From: RGIG426 sp045600765
Lineage (GTDB): Bacteria > Bacillota > Clostridia > Oscillospirales > Acutalibacteraceae
DNA length: 29,212 nucleotides
Assembly (NCBI GenBank): GCA_045600765.1
Contig: JAZRYM010000014.1
Coordinates: 1-29,212 of the forward strand
Reading direction: 5' to 3'
Position 1 is the first letter of the stretch; each line of letters begins with the position of its first letter. A program made the translations under genes and the position numbers. Positions 6,231 to 13,894 of the stretch are shown here, piece after piece. The notes under the pieces were generated by a model. That model did no database searches and was not told where the DNA came from. It was given only the letters and a program-made list of their open reading frames with translations.

Positions 6231-6749
6231 TTACTTGGCCGGCTTCGGCGCTAAGAACATCAGCATGTGACGGCCCTCCAACTTGGCGGGTTTTTCAATC
6301 ACAGCCACTTCCTCGCACGCCGTCGCGAAACGGTCCATAATGGTCTGCCCGAGCTCGGGGTGACCCATTTCACGTCCGCGGAACCGGATTGATACCTTGA
6401 CTTTGTTGCCCTGCTTCAAAAACTTGGCGGCTTGACGCTGTTTTGTGTCGAAATCCGCCACGTCGATATTGAGACCGAGGCGCACCTCTTTCGTCTCGAC
6501 GACGTGCTGGTTTTTGCGGGCATCCTTTTCGCGTTTTGCCTGCTCGTAGCGGTACTTGCCGTAGTTCATAATGCGGCATACCGGCGGGTTGGCGTTGGGC
6601 GAAATTTTCACCAGATCCAAATCTTGTTCATCCGCCAATTTTTGGGCCTCAGCGGCAGACATAATACCAATCTGTTCTCCGGTTGCGCCAATCACACGAA
6701 TTTCCGCATCGCGGATTTGCTCGTTGATCTGCATTTCTTTGTTAGCGAT
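6231..6749 (-). CDS. infC: Translation initiation factor IF-3, apparent AUC start
   Basis: Binds the 30S subunit, prevents 50S joining and checks the initiation codon. The N-domain (QINEQIRDAEIRVIGATGEQIGIM), the linker and the C-domain (VKVSIRFRGREMGHPELG) are all present. Three starts are possible: GTG at 6758, ATC at 6749 and ATG at 6734. The SD GGAGG (6762-6758) overlaps the GTG and is 23 bases from the ATG, but is 8 bases from ATC, the ideal distance. IF-3 genes commonly use AUU or AUC so that IF-3 represses its own translation, so I choose ATC (172 residues). Gene finders may report 6758. The gene follows an attenuator leader. Confidence 0.93.
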   Translation of the reverse strand: MANKEMQINEQIRDAEIRVIGATGEQIGIMSAAEAQKLADEQDLDLVKISPNANPPVCRIMNYGKYRYEQAKREKDARKNQHVVETKEVRLGLNIDVADFDTKQRQAAKFLKQGNKVKVSIRFRGREMGHPELGQTIMDRFATACEEVAVIEKPAKLEGRHMLMFLAPKPAK

Positions 6750-6898
6750 AGTAAGCACCTCCGTAACAATAAAAAAGCGGGCAGTTCTTGCCCGCTTTGA
6801 AACAGCTACTTACACGAAAGTCGCGTAAAATCAGCAGATTGACCTGTCGGGAACGAAATCCGCAGGTGAAAGCGGGTAAGGCTTTGCTTTGTTTTGCA
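6750..6898 (-). promoter_or_regulatory. infC-rpmI-rplT leader (L20-leader-type attenuator)
   Basis: About 148 nt of untranslated RNA runs from the promoter to infC. It ends in a perfect terminator hairpin 8 bases before the SD. Near its 5' end the minus strand reads cccgcttt (plus positions 6869-6876), which can pair with the aaagcggg arm of that terminator and so act as antiterminator. This fits the B. subtilis infC leader, where L20 binding promotes termination. The mutually exclusive pairing is seen in the sequence; L20 as ligand is inference from the family. Confidence 0.75.
6771..6798 (-). terminator. Attenuator terminator in the infC leader
   Basis: A 10-bp perfect stem (aaagcgggca / tgcccgcttt; plus 6774-6783 and 6789-6798) with a five-base loop is followed on the minus strand by six T. 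It stands upstream of the coding region rather than after a gene, as expected of an attenuator. Confidence 0.88.
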
Positions 6899-6904
6899 AG
6901 AGAC

Positions 6905-6933
6905 ATTGTACCACCCGAAACCGGGTTTGTCAA
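6905..6933 (-). promoter_or_regulatory. Sigma-A promoter of the infC operon
   Basis: On the minus strand: TTGACA (6933-6928), a 17-base spacer and TACAAT (6910-6905). The -35 box overlaps the last codons of the upstream surface-protein gene, and no terminator separates them, so read-through from upstream is possible. Confidence 0.87.
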
Positions 6934-7559
6934 GCACTTTTTTTCTTTTTATTTGCAACAATAATCGCAATAATCGCAATCACGAGGACAACCGCGGCAA
7001 CCGCACCGGCGACAATATAGAGCACCGGAGAATGAAGAAGTCCGGCGCTGTGGTATTCCACCGTGTATTTACCGTAAATCACGTCGTCGCCGAGCGAGCT
7101 CTCACCCTTGTAGGTGAAATCGCAACCGAGTTCAAACCCAATCGGTTTTTTCTCTCCGTTTTCGATATCCATTGTCACGGACAGATTGCCCGCTTTGTCG
7201 TAAGTGTCGTCAAATACCGTTTTTCCGCCCGCTTTCACCGTCAGGTGCAGCGCTTTCAAATACGCGACCGCATCGGGGTTGTCAAGCGGCAACTGAAAAT
7301 CCGAAAGGGTCACGGTAATATCCTCACCCGACATATTCGACAGCCAAAGCGTGCCGTCGTCGCGGTGCTGACCGGCGGTCAACTGCGGATACTCCCAGAA
7401 GCAGGATTCGGTTTGCGACGGTGTCACTTCCGTCTGCCCGCTGTTGCGGGTAATTACCACCGTCGTCTCGTTATCGAGCGATTCTTCTGCCGACGCGGAA
7501 AACGACAGCATCACGCACAAAAGAAGAATCAAAAGCCCTGCGGCTACCCTTTTTCTCAT
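6930..7559 (-). CDS. Secreted, C-terminally membrane-anchored protein of unknown function
   Basis: I do not recognise the family. The 209-residue protein has a clear signal peptide (MRKRVAAGLLILLLCVMLSFSASA, about 1-24), an extracellular beta-rich region of about 150 residues (Thr-rich start; LWLSNMSGEDITVTLSDFQL), one membrane span near 179-203 (LYIVAGAVAAVVLVIAIIAIIVA), and a short basic cytoplasmic end NKKKKSA. Its ATG overlaps the stop of the LamG-type gene by four bases, so the two are translationally coupled. Both have the same topology and probably act together at the cell surface. It is the last gene of the proS-murF-ddl transcription unit. Confidence 0.75.
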   Translation of the reverse strand: MRKRVAAGLLILLLCVMLSFSASAEESLDNETTVVITRNSGQTEVTPSQTESCFWEYPQLTAGQHRDDGTLWLSNMSGEDITVTLSDFQLPLDNPDAVAYLKALHLTVKAGGKTVFDDTYDKAGNLSVTMDIENGEKKPIGFELGCDFTYKGESSLGDDVIYGKYTVEYHSAGLLHSPVLYIVAGAVAAVVLVIAIIAIIVANKKKKSA

Positions 7560-8608
7560 TGATTTTCCTCCTTTTTGCGGTTTGCTTCGTGTTTGTTCAG
7601 CGCAATCGTGAGAATGACGAACAACACAAGCAACCCACCGAGCACATACCAGGTAAACATCGGAATGGAAATATCGGCAAACAGACCGCTTTGGTTGTCC
7701 TCTTGGAAGGTGTCGCCTTCCGCTTGCGCCGACGACTCGCCGGTGCCGTTTTCGTCACTTTCGGCAGGCGGTTCTTTCGGCGGGCTGAAATCCAGTCCCG
7801 CACCGGACGCCAAATACGCAATGCTCTTTTTGTCCAAAATACCTCGGAACACCGCCACGTCGTCCACCAATGCCGACAGCGTATACGGGGTGTCACCCAC
7901 CGTGCCGCCGACACGCACGCCGTTGGCGCTCAAAAGAGTGCTCGCATCTTTCAGCGGTTCTTCAAACCAGTGCACGCCGTTGACGTAGAGTTTAATCGCC
8001 TTGCGGCTGATGGTGATGGTGAGGTGCGTCCACTCGTTTTTGCGAATGGCGTAATCCACCCCGCCGGAAGTGAGGTTGTACGCCTCCACGTGCTTGCCGG
8101 AACTGCCCGAAATCTTGTATTCGAGAGTCACGCCGTCAATACGATACGCCGTACCGTCTTCGCCCTCCATCACGTTGTCACGGTAACCGTGCAAATTGAG
8201 GGTGAAATAGTTTTCGGCATCCCGGAACACGGTAAACAACTGTTGGTTCAGTTCCGATTGCGGATTGTCCGTCACGCCGCCGAGCCAGTTGACAAAGCCG
8301 ACAACCGAGATTTCACCCGAACAAAGCGCCGAGTTGGGATATTCCAAATAATCGCCCGCACCGTTTAAGTGAATGGCTTTTCCGTGGACGCCGCCATCCT
8401 CCCAGTCGAGTGCGTCGGGCGTGGTAATCGTTCCGCCGCGCACCGCCACAAGGCTCGGCACCGCCGTATCTTTTTCATCCACCAAAACGATTTTGGATTG
8501 GCTGGCGCCGGGCAACGTCTCAGCGGCCGTGCCGACCGTACCGGTCAACACCAACGCCAAAAGACAAACGAGCGTCAATCCTGCCCGCAAACCGCGTCGT
8601 GCTTTCAT
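7556..8608 (-). CDS. LamG/concanavalin-A-like surface protein with C-terminal anchor
   Basis: The ATG at 8608 is chosen because it follows the SD aaaggaga and begins a signal peptide (MKARRGLRAGLTLVCLLALVLTGTVGTAAE); an in-frame upstream extension would run into ddl. The 350-residue product has a lectin/glucanase-like jelly-roll domain (about 50-255: GKAIHLNGAGDYLEYPN, WTHLTITISRKAIKLYVNG, LSALVDDVAVFRGIL), an acidic Pro/Ser/Glu linker, a membrane span near 318-340 (WYVLGGLLVLFVILTIAL), and a charged tail. LamG-type domains bind carbohydrates or surface proteins, and no catalytic residues can be assigned. It follows ddl in the operon and overlaps the next small surface-protein gene. Confidence 0.8.
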   Translation of the reverse strand: MKARRGLRAGLTLVCLLALVLTGTVGTAAETLPGASQSKIVLVDEKDTAVPSLVAVRGGTITTPDALDWEDGGVHGKAIHLNGAGDYLEYPNSALCSGEISVVGFVNWLGGVTDNPQSELNQQLFTVFRDAENYFTLNLHGYRDNVMEGEDGTAYRIDGVTLEYKISGSSGKHVEAYNLTSGGVDYAIRKNEWTHLTITISRKAIKLYVNGVHWFEEPLKDASTLLSANGVRVGGTVGDTPYTLSALVDDVAVFRGILDKKSIAYLASGAGLDFSPPKEPPAESDENGTGESSAQAEGDTFQEDNQSGLFADISIPMFTWYVLGGLLVLFVILTIALNKHEANRKKEENQ

Positions 8609-8654
8609 ATTCACGTCTCCTTTTTTCGGATTTCCGTTCCGCTTTACGGAATTC

Positions 8655-9869
8655 TTATTTTTTGCCGGCGGACAATCCCGCCGCCGCACCTGCAAGCAGG
8701 TTGGTCTCATAACTGAACGTCAGCGCCTGCCGCTCCCGTTCGCGCTTAAACGCGAGGGCAATCATCCGGTCAAGCAAATCGGCAAACGGCACACCCGCCG
8801 CTTCCCATAAGTAGAAAGACAGCGACCCGGGAATGGTGTTGATTTCGTTCACCCACAGTTCGCCCGTCTCCTTGTCGTTCAAAAAGTCGATACGGGACAC
8901 GCCGAGACAACCGAGCGCCTGAAAGGTTTTTACCGCGTATTCCTGCACCTGTTTCGTCATCTCATCCGGAATATCCGCCGGGCAGCGGCGTTTCAAGTCG
9001 GACATACCGCCCGACCCTTTGCTTCCGCTGTCGCCTTTGCTGCCGCCCTTGCTCCCGCCGGACATATATTTGTCCTGATAACTGAGAATATCGGTCGCGT
9101 TGAGCGGCTCCTCGCAGACGGATGCCTGCGCCTCGTACATATCGCCGAGCACCGAGCAGTTGATTTCGCGCAGGTTGCTTACCGCGTGTTCAATCAAAAT
9201 GCGAGCGGAGAATTGCGCCGCCAAGTCAAGCGCGCGTTCAAGCGCCTCGCGGTTGTCCGCTTTGGAGATGCCGACCGAACTGCCGAGGTTGACCGGCTTC
9301 ACCACCACGGGATAACCGAGTTCCGCCTCCACACGGTTCATCACATCGTCCGCCGCGGCGGCATACGCCTGCCCCGTCACCTCCATCGCGGGAAGCACCG
9401 GCACGCCCGCTTCGCGCAGGACGGATTTCATCCGCCCTTTGTCCATACCGAGCGCGGAGCTCGTCACATCGCACGCCGCATAGGGCACGCCGAGCAATTC
9501 GAGATAGCCCATCAGCGTACCGTCCTCCACGTTGGTGCCGTGCACCACGGGGAGCACCACCTCAAACGAGCCGACGCGGTTATCGCCGAATTTCTTTTGC
9601 GGGAAACGGAACATCTCCACCCCGTTTTCGCCTTTCATCAGCGTCACCTGCACCCCGTTTTCAAGGCAGGTTTTCAGGTCGGCGTAGTTTTTAATCTCGC
9701 CCATCGCCTCGCCGGTAAAAAAGCGGTTGTCTTTGGTGAGATAGAGCGGAATCGGCTCGTATTTCTCGCGGTCAAGCGCGTGAAACGCCTGCAACCCGGA
9801 AATTACGGATACCTCGTGTTCCACGCTGTTCCCGCCGAACAGCACCGCCACTTTCGTCTTCGTTGTCAT
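8655..9869 (-). CDS. ddl: D-alanine--D-alanine ligase
   Basis: Joins two D-Ala with ATP to make the dipeptide that MurF adds to the peptidoglycan precursor; the neighbouring murF lies 41 bases upstream in the same operon. Length is 404 residues. Visible: VLFGGNSVEHEVSVIS (10-24), the ATP-grasp region VVVKPVNLGSSVGISKA (188-204), REINCSVLGD (234-243), and the metal/substrate region WVNEINTIPGSLSFYLWE (339-356). The active-site loop after SYQDKYM carries an unusual Gly/Ser/Lys repeat (residues 269-290). D-Ala-D-Lac specificity cannot be excluded from sequence alone, but the context favours ordinary Ddl. Confidence 0.95.
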   Translation of the reverse strand: MTTKTKVAVLFGGNSVEHEVSVISGLQAFHALDREKYEPIPLYLTKDNRFFTGEAMGEIKNYADLKTCLENGVQVTLMKGENGVEMFRFPQKKFGDNRVGSFEVVLPVVHGTNVEDGTLMGYLELLGVPYAACDVTSSALGMDKGRMKSVLREAGVPVLPAMEVTGQAYAAAADDVMNRVEAELGYPVVVKPVNLGSSVGISKADNREALERALDLAAQFSARILIEHAVSNLREINCSVLGDMYEAQASVCEEPLNATDILSYQDKYMSGGSKGGSKGDSGSKGSGGMSDLKRRCPADIPDEMTKQVQEYAVKTFQALGCLGVSRIDFLNDKETGELWVNEINTIPGSLSFYLWEAAGVPFADLLDRMIALAFKRERERQALTFSYETNLLAGAAAGLSAGKK

Positions 9870-9910
9870 CGTGTCAAACCCCTTTGCTCGTTTAGTCGCG
9901 TTGGTTTTGT

Positions 9911-11545
9911 TTAGTCGTAGTTATCCGGCAAATCGTTTTCAAGAAGCACCGTGCGCGCGCCGTTCACCGGAACGGTTTTCAAAAATTGCAAGCCGTCGTT
10001 GAGGCTTTTTGCCACGTAAATGTTGCCCTCGTCAAATCCGGCGGACAGCAACCCTTTTTTCAGCGGCGGAGCCTGCCGCTCGCCGACAAGCACCGCGAGG
10101 TCGCAACAATCCGCCGCGTAGGCGCCGAGTTCCTCGTTCAGCGCCGCTTCCCGCTCGCCGAGTTCCACCATACCGGGTGTCACAAGCACCCGTTGCCCGG
10201 AAAACGCTTTCAGCGTATCGAGCGCCGAGCGGAACCCCGCGGGGTTCGAGTTAAACGCATCGTCGATAAACCCGTTCGGCAACAACTCCAAGCGGTGGCG
10301 CACCGGTTTTAAGAGCCGCACCGCATACACCGCTTTTTCCGTCGGCACGCCGAGTTTCGCGGCAAGTGCCAAACACCCGGTCAAATTCTGCACGTTGTGC
10401 CCACCGAGCAATTTGGTGCCGAACGCCGTCTCGCCGCCGTCGCGGTCACACAGAGTAAACCGACATCCCGCGCCCGACACGCGCATGTCGCGCGCGCGGT
10501 AATCCGCCGTGCTGTTTTCCGCCACGCCGTAAGTCACCACGGTTTTGCCGTCGCCCTTGCGGGCTTCAAGTTCCGCGCGGATGAGGTCGTTGTCCGCATT
10601 GACACAGATAAACCCGTTTTCGGGAATGGCATCGTACAGTTCAAACTTGGTTTTCACGATATTCTCCACCGAGCCGAAACTCTCTAAATGCTGTTCGCCG
10701 ATTGAGGTCAAAAGCCCGTATTGCGGGTGCACGATATCGCAAATCTCTTTAATTTCGCCGAGCCCTTTCGCGCCCATCTCCACGATAAATACCTCGTGCG
10801 ACGGTTTTAAGCGCTCGCGGATGGTACGCACCACACCCATCGTCGTGTTGTAACTTTCGGGAGTCATCAGCGTGTTGTACTGCGCCGATAACATCCCGTA
10901 CAAAAAGTTCTTGGTGCTCGTTTTACCGTAACTGCCGGTAATGCCGATGACGGTCAAATCGGGATGCTCCGCCAACATGCGTTTGGCGTCTTTGACGTAC
11001 CAATTCGCCACCGCCTTTTCAATCGGCGCGTTGATGAGGTTGGCAAGCGGCACAAAAAGCGGCACAATCAAAAGCAAAAGCGCCGCACCCACCGCCACTT
11101 TCCAGCAAGAGTCAAACCCGATGAGGTGTTCCCAAACGAGCGCGTACACCGCGAGCAAAATCGCAAATGTAATCAGCAGTCGCCACACCCGTTTTGTGAA
11201 TACCAGCGGCTTTTTCGCCTGCCGCGGCAGCGCACCGAGCAGGCTGATAAACAATCCCACACACGCAAGGATAAGAAACGCGAGAGCGGGCACCGCCGCA
11301 AAAAGCACCGACCGCAACGCCAATAACAACAGGGTCAACAGACAAAGCAACCGGCTGGGCGGCAAAATTTTCGCCATGTGCTCCTTGCACCATCGACCAT
11401 ACACATCGTTGTGATAGCCGGACAACTGCAACATATGCACCAGATGAAGCGATTGCGTGACAGCGTGAAGCAACGAAAGTGCCGCAAACAGCAAAAACCA
11501 TCCGAGTTCAAAGAAAAGTCCGTTCACCGAGAGTGTCAAAAGCAT
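9911..11545 (-). CDS. murF: MurF-type Mur ligase with an N-terminal membrane domain
   Basis: The C-terminal two thirds is a Mur ligase with P-loop GITGSYGKTST (201-211), then ESYNTTMGV (230-238), VEMGAKGLGEI and a Mur C-terminal domain (NSNPAGFRSALDTL). It should add D-Ala-D-Ala to UDP-MurNAc-tripeptide, the product of the adjacent ddl. The first ~175 residues are not the usual MurF N-domain but are strongly hydrophobic, with about five predicted spans (near 9-30, 66-84, 85-105, 122-138, 150-170). The ligase is therefore probably tethered to the membrane. Total length 544 residues against about 450 for soluble MurF. Confidence 0.88.
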   Translation of the reverse strand: MLLTLSVNGLFFELGWFLLFAALSLLHAVTQSLHLVHMLQLSGYHNDVYGRWCKEHMAKILPPSRLLCLLTLLLLALRSVLFAAVPALAFLILACVGLFISLLGALPRQAKKPLVFTKRVWRLLITFAILLAVYALVWEHLIGFDSCWKVAVGAALLLLIVPLFVPLANLINAPIEKAVANWYVKDAKRMLAEHPDLTVIGITGSYGKTSTKNFLYGMLSAQYNTLMTPESYNTTMGVVRTIRERLKPSHEVFIVEMGAKGLGEIKEICDIVHPQYGLLTSIGEQHLESFGSVENIVKTKFELYDAIPENGFICVNADNDLIRAELEARKGDGKTVVTYGVAENSTADYRARDMRVSGAGCRFTLCDRDGGETAFGTKLLGGHNVQNLTGCLALAAKLGVPTEKAVYAVRLLKPVRHRLELLPNGFIDDAFNSNPAGFRSALDTLKAFSGQRVLVTPGMVELGEREAALNEELGAYAADCCDLAVLVGERQAPPLKKGLLSAGFDEGNIYVAKSLNDGLQFLKTVPVNGARTVLLENDLPDNYD

Positions 11546-11571
11546 CGTTTCTTCTCCTTACTCCTAAAAAC

Positions 11572-12312
11572 TCACAAAAAGGCATCCAAAACGGCGCGGC
11601 ATTGCGCCCACCGTTCGGCAAAGGCAAAATGCCCCGCGCCCGCGAGGGTCACAAGACCCGCATCGGGGATTTTTTGTTCCATCAATTTCCCGTCCGAAAG
11701 CGGGGTCGCATCGTCCTTTTCGCCCCAAATAAGCAGGGTAGACGCGGTAATCTTCGGCAAACAGTCGGTCAAATCCTCGTTGACCGCTTTCACCATCGCC
11801 TGCCGCATAATCGGACTGGCGGCTTTGTAGTCGGTCGAGCCGACCTTGCCCTGCATCTTTCGCGCAAGACCGGGAAGCAGTTTTTTCGCCGCTTTGTAAC
11901 TGTATACTTTCACGTACCAGTCGATACCGTGCTTCGGTTTCACTCCCGCGGAATCGAGGAGCACCGCTTTTTTGACGTTCAGCGGTGCAGGGCTTCGGGA
12001 CAGCAGTTTAATAAGAATCCGTCCGCCGTTCGAATGTCCCATCACCACGGGGTCGGTCACGCCGACCGCGGCGCAAAAATGCACCGTAAAATCGGCAAAA
12101 TCGTCCACCGAAAAGGCGGTTTTCGGCTCCTCGCTGTCGCCGAATCCCGGCAAATCGGGCGCAATCACGCGGTATTTTTGCGACAAATGGTCAATGAGCA
12201 AGCGGTACGTTTCCGCACGCGCTCCCCATCCGTGCAGGAGGAGCAAATCCGGCCCCTCGCCCTGCTCAATATACGCGACGGACAACCCGTCGCACGTTAC
12301 GGTTTTCACCAT
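11572..12312 (-). CDS. Alpha/beta-fold hydrolase
   Basis: A 246-residue alpha/beta hydrolase with the oxyanion motif HGWGA, the nucleophile elbow GHSNGG, an acid in WGEKDDATP and the catalytic His in GAGHFAF, i.e. a complete Ser-Asp-His triad. The substrate is unknown. The gene lies between a cyclophilin lipoprotein (2-base gap) and murF (26-base gap), which suggests cotranscription with wall-precursor genes but does not define a function. There is no signal peptide, so it is cytoplasmic. Confidence 0.9.
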   Translation of the reverse strand: MVKTVTCDGLSVAYIEQGEGPDLLLLHGWGARAETYRLLIDHLSQKYRVIAPDLPGFGDSEEPKTAFSVDDFADFTVHFCAAVGVTDPVVMGHSNGGRILIKLLSRSPAPLNVKKAVLLDSAGVKPKHGIDWYVKVYSYKAAKKLLPGLARKMQGKVGSTDYKAASPIMRQAMVKAVNEDLTDCLPKITASTLLIWGEKDDATPLSDGKLMEQKIPDAGLVTLAGAGHFAFAERWAQCRAVLDAFL

Positions 12313-12314
12313 AC

Positions 12315-13220
12315 TTATCCCTCGTACGTTTTGATTTCAACCGATTTAATCACCACGTCGGTCAGCGGTTTGTCGTTCATTCCCGTCTCCACTTTGGAGA
12401 TTTTCTCCACCACGTCAAGACCCTCAAACACCTGCCCGAACACGGTATGCCCGCCGCCGTAGCGCCACGCACCGTCCAGGTGAATCGACCCGCCGTGTTT
12501 GGCGTACACGTCCCACACCTCGGCGGGCACCCAGTCATACACCGGGTAGGCAAATTTCGCTTTCAAAAAGTCGAGCAACGTCGGATATTGCCCCTTGATA
12601 TAGTCATAATTTTGATAATACGACTCCGCCGCCTGCTTGCGGATGGCTTCGTCGGTATTTGCGGCATACTGCTCTTTTTGCGGCGCTTTTTCCACCGATT
12701 GGTAGTTGATGAAGAACTGACTGCCGTTGGTGTTCACGCCGCTGTTCGCCATGGACAGCGCACCGGTGATGTTCAGCAGTTTTTGGTCAAACTCGTCCTC
12801 AAACGGTTCGCCCCAAATGCTCTCGCCGCCGGAACCCATACCGTTCGGGTCGCCGCTTTGAATCATAAAGTCGGCAACCACGCGGTGAAAGGTCAACCCG
12901 TTGTAATACTCCTCTTTGGCGTGGGTGGTAAAATTCTCCACCGCTTTGGGCGCGGCTTCCTTGAAAAGCCGAATGGAAATGTCGCCCAAGCTCGTGTGCA
13001 TCACGGCGATTTCTTCCCCTTTTGCGGGTTTTTCCGTCTGGAAGCCGTAGGCTTTGTCGGGATACGCCGTACCGATACCGTTCGAGAAATCCTGTTTCAG
13101 ATACTCCTCACCCGACGTGCCCGATGTGCCCGTTTTGTCGTCTTTTTTACCGCAGCCGGACACCGAGAACACCAATACAAGCACCGCCAAAAGTGCTACC
13201 ACTCGTTTTGTCGTTTTCAT
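12315..13220 (-). CDS. Cyclophilin-type peptidyl-prolyl isomerase, lipoprotein
   Basis: A type II signal peptide with lipobox VSGC (Cys23) precedes a Lys/Thr/Ser spacer and a cyclophilin domain (EIAVMHTSLGDISIRLF, FHRVVADFMIQSGD with catalytic Arg, NSGVNTNGSQFFI, GGHTVFGQVFEGLDVV). It probably helps fold exported proteins at the outer face of the membrane. Compared with a minimal cyclophilin there is an insertion of about 70 residues before HTVFGQV, rich in Tyr and Lys. It is paralogous to the cytosolic cyclophilin directly upstream. Length 301 residues. Confidence 0.93.
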   Translation of the reverse strand: MKTTKRVVALLAVLVLVFSVSGCGKKDDKTGTSGTSGEEYLKQDFSNGIGTAYPDKAYGFQTEKPAKGEEIAVMHTSLGDISIRLFKEAAPKAVENFTTHAKEEYYNGLTFHRVVADFMIQSGDPNGMGSGGESIWGEPFEDEFDQKLLNITGALSMANSGVNTNGSQFFINYQSVEKAPQKEQYAANTDEAIRKQAAESYYQNYDYIKGQYPTLLDFLKAKFAYPVYDWVPAEVWDVYAKHGGSIHLDGAWRYGGGHTVFGQVFEGLDVVEKISKVETGMNDKPLTDVVIKSVEIKTYEG

Positions 13221-13244
13221 CGCTCATTCCTCCGTTTTTCTGGC

Positions 13245-13853
13245 TTATTCCGCCCACTCTTTCACGTCGATACCGAGAATGACCACGTCGTCGAGCGGTT
13301 TGTCGCGGCGGTCTACTTTCACCGCGGCAATGGCATCCACAACGTCCATTCCGTCAAACACCTGCCCGAACACGGTGTGGCGAAAATCGAGATGCGGCGT
13401 GCCGCCCACCTCGGCATACGCCTCGGTCACATCTTTCGGGAATCCGTGGGCTTCCAGCTCTTTCATCTCTTTGAGCAGGCGCGGGTCAACCGCTTTCGCC
13501 TGCACAATGAAAAACTGGCTCCCGTTCGTGCCGGGACCCGCGTTCGCCATCGACAGCGCGCCGCGCAGGTTGTGGCGCGTCTCGGTAAACTCGTCTTTGA
13601 ACGGCGCACCCCAAATGCTCTCGCCGCCGCAACCGGTGCCGGTCGGGTCGCCGCCTTGAATCATAAAGTTGTTAATCACGCGGTGGAAGGTAATCCCGTC
13701 GTAATAGCCGTTTTTGGCGTGGGTGGTAAAATTCTCCACCGCTTTGGGCGCCGCTTCCGGGAACATCCGCACCGAAATGTCGCCTTTGTTCGTATGCATC
13801 ACGCAGACGGTCTCTCCCGCCTGCGGGCGGTTCAGTTGGTCAGTCATCGTCAT
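13245..13853 (-). CDS. Cyclophilin-type peptidyl-prolyl isomerase, cytosolic
   Basis: A 202-residue cyclophilin without signal peptide: VCVMHTNKGDISVRMFPE, FHRVINNFMIQGGD, NAGPGTNGSQFFIV and RHTVFGQVFDGMDVV. It catalyses cis-trans isomerisation of X-Pro bonds. It carries a shorter insertion (about 40 residues) at the same place as the lipoprotein paralogue that follows 24 bases downstream, which indicates a local duplication followed by addition of an export signal to one copy. proS lies 41 bases upstream. Confidence 0.93.
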   Translation of the reverse strand: MTMTDQLNRPQAGETVCVMHTNKGDISVRMFPEAAPKAVENFTTHAKNGYYDGITFHRVINNFMIQGGDPTGTGCGGESIWGAPFKDEFTETRHNLRGALSMANAGPGTNGSQFFIVQAKAVDPRLLKEMKELEAHGFPKDVTEAYAEVGGTPHLDFRHTVFGQVFDGMDVVDAIAAVKVDRRDKPLDDVVILGIDVKEWAE

Positions 13854-13894
13854 TCTCCTTTGTCTTGTGCCTTTATCTTATGCAGGCGGGCGGC

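Noticed and set aside
8609..8710. 34-codon extension of the LamG-type gene
   Set aside because: It overlaps ddl and would bury the signal peptide; the ATG at 8608 has a good SD.
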